DNA from: Acidovorax sp.
GTDB lineage: Bacteria; Pseudomonadota; Gammaproteobacteria; Burkholderiales; Burkholderiaceae_C
DNA: 64,000 nucleotides
Direction of reading: 5' to 3'
NCBI RefSeq assembly: GCF_027492855.1
Contig: NZ_JAPUDY010000099.1
Coordinates: 62,001-126,000, forward strand
Every line of letters begins with the position of its first letter. Position 1 is the first letter of the stretch. A model generated the notes under the pieces. The model saw only the letters and a program-made list of their open reading frames with translations. It did not search any database and was not told the origin of the DNA. The position numbers and the translations under genes were made by a program. Positions 19,019 through 28,307 of this stretch are shown here, in pieces.

Positions 19019-19804
19019 TCAGTGCGATGTGCCCAGATAGGCACTGATCACGTCTTCGTTGCTGCGCACTTCATCGGGGCTGCCGTCGCCGATCTTCTTG
19101 CCGTAGTCGAGCACCACCACGCGGTCGCTGATGTCCATCACCACGCCCATGTCGTGCTCGATGAGCACGATGGTGGTGCCGAACTCGTCGTTCACGTCCA
19201 GGATGAAGCGGCACATGTCCTGCTTTTCTTCCACGTTCATGCCGGCCATGGGCTCGTCGAGCAGCAGCACCTGCGGCTCCATGGCCAGTGCCCGGCCCAG
19301 GTCCACGCGTTTTTGCAGGCCGTAGGGCAGTTGGCCCACGGGGGTCTTGCGGAAAGCCTGGATTTCGAGGAAGTCGATGATGTGTTCGACATATTCGCGG
19401 TGGCGAATCTCCTCGCGCTCGGCGGGGCCGATGCGCAGCGCCTGCAAGAGCAGGTTGCTTTTGATCTTGAGGTTGCGGCCGGTCATGATGTTGTCGATCA
19501 CGCTCATGCCCTTGAACAGCGCCAGGTTCTGAAAGGTGCGCGCCACGCCCATCTCGGCCACCTGGCGCGAGTTCATGTGGTCAAACGTCTTGCCCCTGAA
19601 CGTGATGGAGCCTTCGGACGGCGTGTACACGCCGTTGATGCAGTTGAGCATGGAGCTCTTGCCTGCGCCGTTGGGGCCGATGATGGCGCGGATCTCGTGC
19701 TCCTTGACGTTGAACGAGATGTCGGTCAGCGCCTTCACCCCGCCAAACCGCAGGCTGATGTTCTTGACGTCGAGGATGACGTCGCCGATCTTTTTCTTGG
19801 TCAT
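19019..19804 (-). CDS. livG: LivG-type ABC transporter ATPase
   Basis: A 261-residue ATPase. It shows ISLRFGGVKALTDISFNVK, Walker A IGPNGAGKSSMLNCING, the Q-loop region VARTFQNLALFKGM and Walker B PQVLLLDEPMAGMN. The signature region is LPYGLQKRVDLGRALAM, with LPYGLQ in place of LSGGQ, as usual in LivG-like proteins of this branch. It begins six bases after the stop of the acyl-CoA ligase gene, so the two are probably co-translated. Confidence 0.92.
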   Translation of the reverse strand: MTKKKIGDVILDVKNISLRFGGVKALTDISFNVKEHEIRAIIGPNGAGKSSMLNCINGVYTPSEGSITFRGKTFDHMNSRQVAEMGVARTFQNLALFKGMSVIDNIMTGRNLKIKSNLLLQALRIGPAEREEIRHREYVEHIIDFLEIQAFRKTPVGQLPYGLQKRVDLGRALAMEPQVLLLDEPMAGMNVEEKQDMCRFILDVNDEFGTTIVLIEHDMGVVMDISDRVVVLDYGKKIGDGSPDEVRSNEDVISAYLGTSH

Positions 19805-19810
19805 GGCGGT

Positions 19811-21757
19811 TCAGGCTGCTTTCTTGACGGGGGCGAAGGTCTTGGTGTCGAGAATCTTGAGCGTGGCGCTCACGCTGCCGGTGCGGCCATCTTCGAACTT
19901 CACCTGTGTTTCGATGTATTGCTCGGCACGGCCCGCGTAGAGCGCGTCCACCAGCACGCCGTATTTCTCGGCGATGAAGCCACGGCGAACCTTGTTGGTG
20001 CGCGTGAGCTCGCCGTCGTCGGCATCAAGCTCCTTGTGCAGCACCAGGAAGCGGCTCACCTGGCTGCCAGCCAGCAGGGTGTCGCTGGCCAGGTCGGCGT
20101 TGACCTTCTCGATGCATTCGCGGATCAGTTCGTACACATCGGGCTTCTGGGCCAGGTCGGTGTAGCCCGCGTAGGGCAGGTTGCGGCGCTCGGCCCAGTT
20201 GCCCACGGCGTCGAAGTCGATGTTGACCATCACGCACACCTTCTCGCGACCATCGCCCAGGGCAACAACCTCTTTGATGTGCGGAAAGAACTTGAGCTTG
20301 TTCTCCACGTACTTGGGGGCAAACATGGCGCCGTCGTTGGCGCCGCCCTTGATGCGGCCCACGTCCTTCACCCGGTCGATGATCTTGAGGTGGCCGTGCG
20401 CATCGAGGAAGCCCGCGTCACTGGTGTGGTACCAGCCGTCTTCGGTCAGCACCTCGGCCGTGGCCTTGGGGTTCTTGTAGTACTCCTTGAGCAGGCCGGC
20501 CGACTTGACCATGATCTCGCCGTTGTCGGCCACCTTGATCTCCACGCCACGGATGGGCACGCCCACGGTGTCGGCGCGGGCCTGGTTGTCGGGTTGCAGG
20601 CAGACAAACACGGCGGTCTCGGTGGAGCCGTAGAGCTGCTTCAGGTTGATGCCGATGGAGCGGTAGAAGGTGAACAGGTCGGGGCCGATCGCCTCGCCCG
20701 CTGTGTAGGCCACGCGCACGCGGGAAAAACCCAGGGTGTTGCGCAGCGGTCCGTACACCAGCAGGTTACCGAGGGCGTACTTGATGCGGTCGAGCGTGCC
20801 CACGGGTTCGCCGTCCATCAGCGCCGGACCCACGCGCTGGGCCACGGCCATGCAGGCGTGGAACATCTTGCGCTTGATGGCGCCTGCGTCTTCCATGCGG
20901 ATCATCACGCTGGTGAGCAGGCCTTCAAAGATGCGCGGGGGCGCAAAGTAATAGGTGGGGCCGACTTCCTTCAAGTCTATGGTCACGGTGCTGGCCGACT
21001 CGGGGCAATTGACCACGTAGCCGCAGGCCAGCCACTGCGCATAGCTGAAGATGTTCTGGCCGATCCAGGCCGGGGGCAGGTAGGCCAGCACTTCCTCGTT
21101 GCTGGTGAGCTTGTCGAACTCGGCGCCTGCCGAGGCGCGGTCGAGCAGCGTGCTGTGGGTGTGCACCACGCCCTTGGGGTTGCCCGTGGTGCCCGAGGTG
21201 AAGAACATTGCAGCCACGTCGTCCGGCTGGGCCTTGGCCACCTCGGTACGGAACCACTCGGGGTGCTTGGCCACATGGGCCTTGCCGGATTCGATCAGCG
21301 CGTCGAGCGACGCGAGGCCTTCTTCTTCGTAGTTGCGCAGGCCGCGCGGGTCGTCAAAGAAAATGTTCGAGATTTGTGGGCACTGCTCGCGGATCTCCAG
21401 CAGCTTGTCCACCTGCTCCTGGTCTTCCACCAGGCAAAAGCGCACCTCGGCGTTGTTGAGCGGGAAGATGCATTCGGCGCCCACGGCGTCCTGGTACAGC
21501 GGCACGGGGATGGCGCCCAGCGATTGGGCGGCCAGCATGGTGGCGTACAGGCGGGGGCGGTTGGCGCCGATCACTACCATGTGCTCATGGCGCTGCAGTC
21601 CGGCCACATGCAGGCCTGCGGCCACCTGTTCGACCAGGCGCACCAGATCGGCCCAGCTGTGGGTTTGCCAGATGCCATATTCTTTTTCACGCAGTGCCGG
21701 GGCCGTGGGGCGCTCGGCAGCATGCTTGAGCAGAAGTTGCGGGAACGTGGTCTTCAT
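19811..21757 (-). CDS. Long-chain-type acyl-CoA synthetase, first gene of the Liv operon
   Basis: A 648-residue AMP-forming ligase of the FadD15/ACSL-like branch. It has the phosphate loop FFTSGTTGNPKGVVHTHSTL, A5 KQLYGSTETAVFVCL, A7 GWYHTSDAGFLD and A8 IIDRVKDVGRIKGG, then a long C-terminal part ending FAPVKKAA. It heads an operon with LivGHM, a receptor, LivF and a PaaK-like ligase. Such ligase-transporter operons are thought to trap imported acids as CoA esters; the substrate cannot be told from the sequence. The ATG at 21757 is preceded by aggaaccgg. Confidence 0.88.
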   Translation of the reverse strand: MKTTFPQLLLKHAAERPTAPALREKEYGIWQTHSWADLVRLVEQVAAGLHVAGLQRHEHMVVIGANRPRLYATMLAAQSLGAIPVPLYQDAVGAECIFPLNNAEVRFCLVEDQEQVDKLLEIREQCPQISNIFFDDPRGLRNYEEEGLASLDALIESGKAHVAKHPEWFRTEVAKAQPDDVAAMFFTSGTTGNPKGVVHTHSTLLDRASAGAEFDKLTSNEEVLAYLPPAWIGQNIFSYAQWLACGYVVNCPESASTVTIDLKEVGPTYYFAPPRIFEGLLTSVMIRMEDAGAIKRKMFHACMAVAQRVGPALMDGEPVGTLDRIKYALGNLLVYGPLRNTLGFSRVRVAYTAGEAIGPDLFTFYRSIGINLKQLYGSTETAVFVCLQPDNQARADTVGVPIRGVEIKVADNGEIMVKSAGLLKEYYKNPKATAEVLTEDGWYHTSDAGFLDAHGHLKIIDRVKDVGRIKGGANDGAMFAPKYVENKLKFFPHIKEVVALGDGREKVCVMVNIDFDAVGNWAERRNLPYAGYTDLAQKPDVYELIRECIEKVNADLASDTLLAGSQVSRFLVLHKELDADDGELTRTNKVRRGFIAEKYGVLVDALYAGRAEQYIETQVKFEDGRTGSVSATLKILDTKTFAPVKKAA

Positions 21758-22002
21758 TCCGGTTCCTAAAAGTAAGGTGGTGTCAGCCCGGTGACTGCCG
21801 GGGACGCAAGCCTGTGGTTGCGCGATGGGGGAATGCTAGGGCTGACTTTGACGTTATCTTGTCTTGCCGACGACAATTTAGGGGAAACTACCCGCTGGGT
21901 GAAACCCTGCCTTTGCCTGTTGGAGGTGTTAGGCGGCAGTCAGCACCCCAGAACCGGGCTGGGCATCGGGGCGGCTTCATCCCAGGGCGGTATCCTCAAG
22001 GC

Positions 22003-23688
22003 ATGTACGCCCCGTTTTTCGGTCTTCAGCATCCTCCGTTTTCTATTGCCCCGGACCCGCGCTATCTGTTCATGAGCGAGCGCCACCGCGAGGCGCTGGC
22101 GCATCTGCTCTATGGGCTGGATGCGGGTGGGGGCTTTGTGCTGCTCACCGGCGAGGTGGGGGCGGGCAAGACCACGGTGTGCCGTTGTTTTCTGGAGCAG
22201 ATTCCGGCGCACTGCAACGTGGCCTACATCTTCAACCCCAAGCTCACGGTGGGCGAGCTTTTGCGCTCCATCTGCGATGAGTTCGGCGTGCCTCACCAGC
22301 CCACCACGGCGGGGGGGGAGACGATCAAGGACTACATCGACCCGCTCAACGCATCACTGCTGGCAGCGCATGGCGCGGGGCGGAACACCGTGCTCATCAT
22401 CGACGAGGCGCAGAACCTCTCGGCCGATGTGCTGGAGCAGTTGCGGCTGTTGACCAACCTGGAGACCAGCGAGCGCAAGCTGCTGCAGATCATCCTGATC
22501 GGCCAGCCGGAGCTGCGCGCCATGGTGGCCAGCCCGTCGCTGGAGCAGTTGGCGCAGCGCGTGATTGCGCGCTTTCACCTGGATGCGCTGAGCCCGCAGG
22601 AGACCCAGCAATACATTGCCCACCGCCTGGCCGTGGCGGGTTTAAACGGCCCGCAGCCCTTCAGCCCGCGCGCCGTTCGGCGTGTGCACGCGTTGTCGCG
22701 CGGCATCCCACGGCGCATCAACCTGCTGTGCGACCGGGCGTTGCTCGGCGCCTACGCGGCGGGCGTGCGCGAGGTGCGCTCGGCCATCGTCAACCGCGCG
22801 GCGCGCGAAGTGTTCGATACCCCTGCCACGGCCGCCGCAGCGCGCGGCAGTGCGCGCAAGGCCTTGCCACGCTGGGCGGTGGCGGGCCTGGGGGCCGTTG
22901 CCGGTGCGGTGCTGGTGGCGGCCGGTGGCTGGGCGCTGGGCGGATGGCCGTTGCCACTGCAGCGCGTGGTGCAGGCGTCCCAGGGTGCTGCTGCGCCACG
23001 GTTGCCAGCCAGCGCGGCATCAGCGTCGGCGTCGGCTGCTCAGGCCGTTGCGCCGCTGTCCGATCTGCAGCAATTTTTGGCCGCACTGCCCGCCAGCGAT
23101 GCCCCGGCATGGCAGGCCCTGGCGTCCAGCTGGGGGGCCAGCGTGCCCGATGGGGCGGACGCCTGCGCAGCGCTGCCGCGCGATGGGCTGCGCTGCTACC
23201 GCAACCGCCGTGCGGGCCTGAACCTGGTGCGTCAGCTTGACCGGCCGGTGCTGCTGGCACTGTTCCCCTCGGCCGACGGCGATGCGGCTGTGTCCGCCGT
23301 GCTGCGCAACCTGGATGCAGAGACGGCCACGCTGGAAGGCGCAGGCCGTACGCTGCGGGTGCCGGTGGCCGAGTTGGCCCAGGTGTGGCGCGGCGATATG
23401 GCCACCCTGTGGCGCACACCGCCTGACATGCCCGACAAGGGCGAGATCGTCGACACCCGTGCTGGAGCGGCCTGGCTCGACAAACAACTGGCCATGGCGG
23501 CTGCGGGTGGCGCCGGGGCCGGTGGTGCTGGTGCGCGGACCACAGCGCCGACCGCGCGCGAGGCCCGCATCCAGCAGTTCCAACTGGCCCAGGGCGTCAC
23601 GCCCGACGGCCGCGCTGGCCCCCTGACCCTTATGTTGCTCAACCGTGCCAACGGCGTGAGCGAACCGCGTTTGCGCACTGGAAGCTGA
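22003..23688 (+). CDS. exeA: ExeA/GspA-like AAA ATPase with peptidoglycan-binding tail
   Basis: A 561-residue protein from ATG 22003 (MYAPFFGLQHPPFSIAPDPRY, the standard ExeA opening); a longer upstream frame has no support. The AAA domain has Walker A LLTGEVGAGKTTVCR at about 48-60 and Walker B NTVLIIDEAQNLS near 130, then arginine region LSRGIPRRINLLCDR. A membrane helix near residue 300 follows an Ala-rich linker, and a periplasmic region ends with QFQLAQGVTPDGRAGPLTLM, a peptidoglycan-binding motif. ExeA with ExeB helps assemble the type II secretion secretin in the wall. The gspB gene follows after 5 bases; other gsp genes are not in the window. Confidence 0.9.
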   Translation: MYAPFFGLQHPPFSIAPDPRYLFMSERHREALAHLLYGLDAGGGFVLLTGEVGAGKTTVCRCFLEQIPAHCNVAYIFNPKLTVGELLRSICDEFGVPHQPTTAGGETIKDYIDPLNASLLAAHGAGRNTVLIIDEAQNLSADVLEQLRLLTNLETSERKLLQIILIGQPELRAMVASPSLEQLAQRVIARFHLDALSPQETQQYIAHRLAVAGLNGPQPFSPRAVRRVHALSRGIPRRINLLCDRALLGAYAAGVREVRSAIVNRAAREVFDTPATAAAARGSARKALPRWAVAGLGAVAGAVLVAAGGWALGGWPLPLQRVVQASQGAAAPRLPASAASASASAAQAVAPLSDLQQFLAALPASDAPAWQALASSWGASVPDGADACAALPRDGLRCYRNRRAGLNLVRQLDRPVLLALFPSADGDAAVSAVLRNLDAETATLEGAGRTLRVPVAELAQVWRGDMATLWRTPPDMPDKGEIVDTRAGAAWLDKQLAMAAAGGAGAGGAGARTTAPTAREARIQQFQLAQGVTPDGRAGPLTLMLLNRANGVSEPRLRTGS

Positions 23689-23693
23689 CCCCC

Positions 23694-24437
23694 ATGTCCT
23701 ACATCCTTGATGCGCTGCGGCGCGCGGAAGCCGAACGGGGCCGGGGCGCTGTGCCGGGCCTTCACACACAGGCCGTTCCCGTGCCTGGCGCGGCCCCTGT
23801 GGCCGGGCGCTCTGTCACTACTCCAGCGCTGGTGGCTGCTGCCGTGGTGGCGGTGGTGGCCGCGATTGCGGCGGGGGCCTGGTGGGCGATGCAGCGCTCG
23901 GCGCCTGCGGGCACGGTGGTGGCCGCTGCACCCGCTTCAGCCGCGCCTGCTGCTGCACCGGTGGCGCCCGCCGCGCCCATCACGCCAGCAGCCCCGGTGC
24001 CCGCAACCGAGCCTATGCGGGCGGCGGCACCGCCGCAGCCCGAACCTCGCCCCGCCGAGCGGCGCAAGGCGGAACCTGCACGTGAAAAGCCCGCCCCGGC
24101 GCCGAGTGCGCCCCGCGCCGTGCAGACCGAGCCCGCACGCACGCCAGCCGTGGCGCCCCTGCCGGCCCTCCCTAAGGAACCTGCAGCCGCGGCCGCACCC
24201 ACCGGCACCGTCTTTGCGCAGACCGATCTGCCCGACGCGGTGCGCTCGCAGTTGCCCACGCTCAAGATCTCCGGGGTCACCTACTCCAGCAACCCGGCCT
24301 ACCGCATGGCCATCGTTAACGGGCAGGTGCTGCACGAGGGCGACCCGGCCGGCCCGGGACTACTGCTGGAGAAGATCGAGCCCAGCCGGACGGTCTGGTC
24401 CTTCAAGGGCTACCGGTACGGGTTGGCGTCCCAATAG
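23694..24437 (+). CDS. gspB: GspB/ExeB-like secretion assembly protein
   Basis: A 247-residue protein opening MSYILDALRRAEAERGRG, the hallmark N-terminus of GspB. A membrane helix at about 44-65 (ALVAAAVVAVVAAIAAGAWW) is followed by a long Pro/Ala-rich periplasmic spacer and the conserved C-terminal domain (LPTLKISGVTYSSNPAYRMAIV, then HEGD, ending WSFKGYRYGLASQ). It partners ExeA in secretin assembly. Confidence 0.9.
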   Translation: MSYILDALRRAEAERGRGAVPGLHTQAVPVPGAAPVAGRSVTTPALVAAAVVAVVAAIAAGAWWAMQRSAPAGTVVAAAPASAAPAAAPVAPAAPITPAAPVPATEPMRAAAPPQPEPRPAERRKAEPAREKPAPAPSAPRAVQTEPARTPAVAPLPALPKEPAAAAAPTGTVFAQTDLPDAVRSQLPTLKISGVTYSSNPAYRMAIVNGQVLHEGDPAGPGLLLEKIEPSRTVWSFKGYRYGLASQ

Positions 24438-24461
24438 CGGTGCGTTTTGTGTGAAATTGGC

Positions 24462-24507
24462 CTCTAGCGCTTGATGAATAAGCGCTAATAGCTATAAATT
24501 TAATAGC
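24462..24507. repeat. GCGCTT-N7-AAGCGC palindrome, copy after gspB
   Basis: The best conserved copy: tagcgctt, gatgaat, aagcgctaatagctata, then aatttaatagc, giving a second short inverted match to agctat. It lies between the gspB stop and the convergent receptor gene and could also act as a hairpin at the ends of both transcripts. Confidence 0.8.
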
Positions 24508-24535
24508 AAATTGATGAATCGGGCGGCACATCCCG

Positions 24536-25729
24536 TCAGCGGATGAAGCGTCCATCGCGCGCCACCATGGTCAGCTCCACGAAGTGGGAGGCATTGCGCT
24601 CGGGCGTGCTGGCATGGATATCGAAGCCGCCCAGGTCCCACTTCTTGAGGTTCCAGGTGGCGTCGATGAAGGCCGCGCGTGTGGGGTTGCGGCCGGCGCG
24701 CTGCAGGGCCTCGGCGAACACACGGGCATTGATGTAGCCCTCCAGCGCCAGGTGCGAGGGCTCGGCCGTGGCGCCCGAAGCCTTCCAGGCGACCTGGAAC
24801 TCGCGCACCACGGGCATCACCACGTTGGTGGGCAGCGGTACGACCTGCGAGATCGCCATGCCCGTGGCGTCCGCGCCCAGGGCCTTCACAGTGGCGGGCG
24901 TGCCCATGACGGACAGCGCATACAACGTCACGCCGCGCTGAAGGGCGCGGAAGGCCTTCACAAACTCCAGGGTGGGCTTGCCTGCCAGGCCGATCACGAT
25001 GGCCTCCAGGTTCTCACCCGCCAGTTTGGCGGCTGCGGTGGCGGCATCCGAGGCGTTGTTTTCGACGGTCACGGTTTGCGCCTTGGGCAGCTTGAGCCGG
25101 TCCATGGACTGCTTGGCTGAGTTGAACACCTCTTTGCCGAAGGTGTTGTTCTGATAGACGATGCCGATGCGCTGGATGCCCAGGGTGGACAGGTGTTGCA
25201 CCAGCTTGTCGGCCTCGTCGGCATAGCTGGCGCGGATGTTGAAGACGCTGCGCGCCTTGGTGCGGCTGAGCTGCGCGCCGGTAAAGGGCGCGAAAAACGG
25301 AATACCGCTCTCGATCACCTTGGGCAGCATGGCATCGATCATGGGCGTGCCCATGCAATTGAACAGGGCGAAGGTGTCCCGGTCGGCCAGGAACTGCTCC
25401 ACATTGGCCAGCGCCTTGGGTACATCGTAGGCGTCGTCCTGTGTGACCAGCTCAATGGTTTTGCCGTGAATGCCGCCGCGCCCGTTGATGGCTGCAAAGG
25501 CCGCTTTGGCGCCCTGGTGCATGGCCGATCCGAGATCGGCCAACGGGCCGGTGAGGGCGGTGGACTGCGCGATCTTGAGCACGCTCTCTTGCGCACGGGC
25601 GTTGCCGCCCAGCCCCAGCCAGGGCAGGCTGACGGCAGCAGCGGCGAGGATCTGGCGGCGGGCCAGCGGGCGCGGGGCGGAAGGCGCCCGCTGGGTGGGC
25701 TCAGCGGGGTGTGGCGGTTTTTTGTGCAT
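24536..25729 (-). CDS. Orphan Liv-type substrate-binding protein
   Basis: A 397-residue receptor from ATG 25729, preceded by caggaggcc; the longer frame to 25819 is rejected because it would run over the operator-like repeat. The N-terminus has a Pro-rich stretch, then PLARRQILAAAAVSLPWLGL, a twin-arginine-like signal ending at NARAQE. The mature part has ALTGPLADLGSAMHQGAKAA and GIQRIGIVYQNNTFGKEVF, a type I periplasmic fold. No permease or ATPase genes adjoin it. It is divergent from a Crp-type regulator across a palindrome, suggesting that regulator controls it. Confidence 0.88.
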   Translation of the reverse strand: MHKKPPHPAEPTQRAPSAPRPLARRQILAAAAVSLPWLGLGGNARAQESVLKIAQSTALTGPLADLGSAMHQGAKAAFAAINGRGGIHGKTIELVTQDDAYDVPKALANVEQFLADRDTFALFNCMGTPMIDAMLPKVIESGIPFFAPFTGAQLSRTKARSVFNIRASYADEADKLVQHLSTLGIQRIGIVYQNNTFGKEVFNSAKQSMDRLKLPKAQTVTVENNASDAATAAAKLAGENLEAIVIGLAGKPTLEFVKAFRALQRGVTLYALSVMGTPATVKALGADATGMAISQVVPLPTNVVMPVVREFQVAWKASGATAEPSHLALEGYINARVFAEALQRAGRNPTRAAFIDATWNLKKWDLGGFDIHASTPERNASHFVELTMVARDGRFIR

Positions 25730-25800
25730 GGTGTTGGCCTCCTGAGGGATCCCGGCCCAGTGGCGGGTCTGTGTGGGCGAGGCGCCATCATCCCGGCCTA

Positions 25801-25820
25801 ATTGACATTTTTTTGTCAAT
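25801..25820. promoter_or_regulatory. Operator-like palindrome between the receptor and Crp-type genes
   Basis: ATTGACA and TGTCAAT (perfect 7-base arms) flank six T in the gap between divergent genes. The spacing fits a dimeric regulator, and TTGACA could also serve as a -35 element on the plus strand and, by symmetry, on the minus strand. The likely ligand of the site is the adjacent Crp-type protein, by inference only. Confidence 0.55.
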
Positions 25821-25926
25821 CTGACGACAATCCGGGCTATCGTATTCCCGGTATTTCCATGCTTTTCGCGCCTTTGTTGTGCGTTGTTTCTTGAGCTTTG
25901 ATGCTGTTCCTGTCACGGTCTTTCGC

Positions 25927-26649
25927 ATGAATCAGGATCTTTCACTGCACCAACGGCGCAGACCCCCTACGTCGGACGAACTCGACGGCATCCCCTGGCT
26001 GAGCTTGTTGTTACCCGCCGAGCGCGAGCGTGCCGTGGCCTCATTGCTGGTGGGCGATGCCAAGGCGGGCGATTACGTCTCCCGCGTGGGCCGGCCGGTG
26101 ACTTACTGGTTTGGCGTGGTGGAAGGTTTGCTCAAGATGAGCAGCGATGACGAGCAGGGCAAGACCATGACCTATGCGGGCCTGCCGCCCGGTGGCTGGT
26201 TTGGCGAGGGCACGGCCCTCAAGCGCGAACCCTATCGCTACAACATCCAGGCGCTGCGCAAAAGTGTGGTGGCGGGGCTGCCGATCGACACCTTCCACTG
26301 GCTGCTGGACCATTCCATCGGCTTCAACCGCTTCGTGATGAACCAGCTCAACGAGCGCCTGGGCCAGTTCATTGCCGCGCGTGAGATCGACCGCCTGAAC
26401 AACCCCGATGTGCGTGTGGCGCGCAGCCTGGCCGCGTTGTTCAACCCCGTGTTGTTTCCCGGCGTGGGCGAGGTGCTGCGCATCACGCAGCAGGAGCTGG
26501 CCTATCTGGTGGGGTTGTCGCGCCAGCGGGTGAACGAGGCGCTGACGGCGCTGGAGCAGCAGGGCGCGATCCGCGTCGAATATGGCGGCTTGCGCGTGCT
26601 GGACCTGGCCGCGCTGCGCTGCAGCATCTTTCAGTTGCGGGGGGCTTGA
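25927..26649 (+). CDS. Crp/Fnr-family transcriptional regulator
   Basis: A 240-residue protein from ATG 25927 (MNQDLSLHQRRR). It has a cyclic-nucleotide-binding-like barrel (GLLKMSSDDEQGKTMTYAGL, PPGGWFGEGTAL) and a C-terminal winged helix (ITQQELAYLVGLSRQRVNEA, LTALEQQGAIRVEYGGLRV). There is no Cys cluster, so it is not an Fnr iron-sulfur sensor. It is divergent from an orphan substrate receptor. Its last 19 bases overlap the end of the convergent chemoreceptor gene. Confidence 0.88.
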   Translation: MNQDLSLHQRRRPPTSDELDGIPWLSLLLPAERERAVASLLVGDAKAGDYVSRVGRPVTYWFGVVEGLLKMSSDDEQGKTMTYAGLPPGGWFGEGTALKREPYRYNIQALRKSVVAGLPIDTFHWLLDHSIGFNRFVMNQLNERLGQFIAAREIDRLNNPDVRVARSLAALFNPVLFPGVGEVLRITQQELAYLVGLSRQRVNEALTALEQQGAIRVEYGGLRVLDLAALRCSIFQLRGA

Positions 26650-28307
26650 AGGCTGGCGCGCCGCGCAGGGGCTGGCAACGGCACTGCGGCCGGGCTTTGT
26701 GTGTTCCAGCTGTTGTCATCGCCGCCGTCGTTGCGTGTGAGGCGGAAGGTGCCCACCACATGCGTGAGGCGGCCCGCCTGGTCCTTGAGGCTGTCGGCCG
26801 CCGCTGCGCCTTCTTCCACCAGCGCGGCGTTCTGCTGCGTCATCTCTTCGAGTTCGCCCACCGACTGGCTCACGTGGCCGATGCGCTGGCTTTGCTCCTG
26901 CGCGGCGGCCGTGATCTCGCCCATGATGTCGGACACATGGCGCACTGACAGCACCAGCTCCTCGATGGTTTTGCCCGCATGGTTCACCAGGGTGCTACCC
27001 TCTTGCACCTGATCGACGCTGGCGCCGATCAGTGCCTTGATCTCGCGCGCGGCATTGGCCGAGCGGCCGGCCAGGTTGCGCACCTCGCCCGCCACCACGG
27101 CAAAGCCCCGGCCCTGCTCGCCCGCACGGGCGGCCTCCACGGCGGCGTTGAGCGCCAGGATGTTGGTCTGGAAGGCGATACCGTCGATCACGCTGATGAT
27201 GTCGGCGATCTTGCGCGAGCTGGCGCTGATGGTGTCCATGGTGCGCACCACCTGCGACACCACCTCGCCGCCGCGCGTGGCGGCGTCCGAAGCCGTGGAT
27301 GCGAGCTGATTGGCCTGGCGGGCCGAATCTGCGCTTTGCGACACGGTGCCGGTCAGGTCCACCAGCGCTGCGGCAGCGCTTTGCAGGTTGTGCGAGGTCT
27401 GCTCAGTGCGTTGGCTCAGGTCGAGGTTGCCCGAGGCGACCTCTGAGCTGGCCACGAGGATGGAGTCGGCGGTCTGGCCGATTTGGCCCACCAGGGTGCG
27501 AAGGCGCTCCTGCATGGCAGCGATGGCGTCGAGCAGGCGGCCGGTTTCGTCGTGGATGCGCACCTCCACCTGCGAGGTGAGGTCACCGCGCGCAATGCGC
27601 TCGGCCACCACCACGGCACGGCCCAGGGGCGCCGTGATGCTGCTGGTGATGCGCCATGCGATCAGCACGCCCAGGCCCATGGCTAGCAGCACCAGCAGGC
27701 CGCCCACCAGGCGGGCTCTTTTTTGGGTCTGTTCGCTGATGGCGGTGGCTTCGGCTTCCAAGGCGCTCTGCAGCTCGATCAGCTCGTGCAGCTTGGCGAG
27801 CCAGGCGGTTTCTTCGGGGGCCACGCGTGTCATCAGCGCCAGCGTGGCGCTCACGGTGTCGCCGTCGTCGGCGGCCTTGATGGCGTTGGCGAGTTCGGGG
27901 CGCGCTTTGCGTCCCAGCGCCTGCACTTCGGCCAGCAATTGGACCTCTGCCGGGGTGGCGCTGGCGGGCGTCAGCAGCGCGGCGAGGGCTGCCTCCTGGG
28001 CCGCGTAGTCCTTCAGCGTCTTGCCGACGGCGTTGATCTGCTCGCGCGCCTGCTTGGGGTCGATGTCGTTGAGCATGGCGGCCGACCGGCTCTGGATGCC
28101 GATGGCGCTCACGCTCTCCAGCATGCTGTTGACCAGCTTGGACTTGTTGGCGCCAGTGCCGGTGATCTGGCGCATCTGCTCATGTACCTGGCTCACCGAC
28201 AACTGCCCCAGCGCAGCCACCGCGATGATCAACACCAGCATGCAGCCAAACCCCAGGCTGAGCCGGCTGGAGATTGACAGGGATTTGAAGAAGGAGGGGG
28301 CCGGCAT
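26631..28307 (-). CDS. Methyl-accepting chemotaxis protein
   Basis: A 558-residue chemoreceptor from ATG 28307, chosen for the caaggattccc ribosome site; a start at 28346 would add 13 residues. It has TM1 near residues 18-36, a periplasmic four-helix bundle, TM2 near 198-218 (ARLVGGLLVLLAMGLGVLIAW), a HAMP domain and the cytoplasmic coiled coil with the conserved hairpin IDGIAFQTNILALNAAVEAA. The ligand is unknown. The C-terminus lacks an obvious NWETF pentapeptide for CheR tethering. Confidence 0.93.
   Translation of the reverse strand: MPAPSFFKSLSISSRLSLGFGCMLVLIIAVAALGQLSVSQVHEQMRQITGTGANKSKLVNSMLESVSAIGIQSRSAAMLNDIDPKQAREQINAVGKTLKDYAAQEAALAALLTPASATPAEVQLLAEVQALGRKARPELANAIKAADDGDTVSATLALMTRVAPEETAWLAKLHELIELQSALEAEATAISEQTQKRARLVGGLLVLLAMGLGVLIAWRITSSITAPLGRAVVVAERIARGDLTSQVEVRIHDETGRLLDAIAAMQERLRTLVGQIGQTADSILVASSEVASGNLDLSQRTEQTSHNLQSAAAALVDLTGTVSQSADSARQANQLASTASDAATRGGEVVSQVVRTMDTISASSRKIADIISVIDGIAFQTNILALNAAVEAARAGEQGRGFAVVAGEVRNLAGRSANAAREIKALIGASVDQVQEGSTLVNHAGKTIEELVLSVRHVSDIMGEITAAAQEQSQRIGHVSQSVGELEEMTQQNAALVEEGAAAADSLKDQAGRLTHVVGTFRLTRNDGGDDNSWNTQSPAAVPLPAPARRASLQAPRN

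Noticed and set aside
18041-21769. A plus-strand open frame of over 1200 codons
   Set aside because: It runs antisense through livH, livG and the acyl-CoA ligase, has His/Gly/Ala-rich low-complexity composition and no domain. High GC at third positions keeps the antisense frame open.
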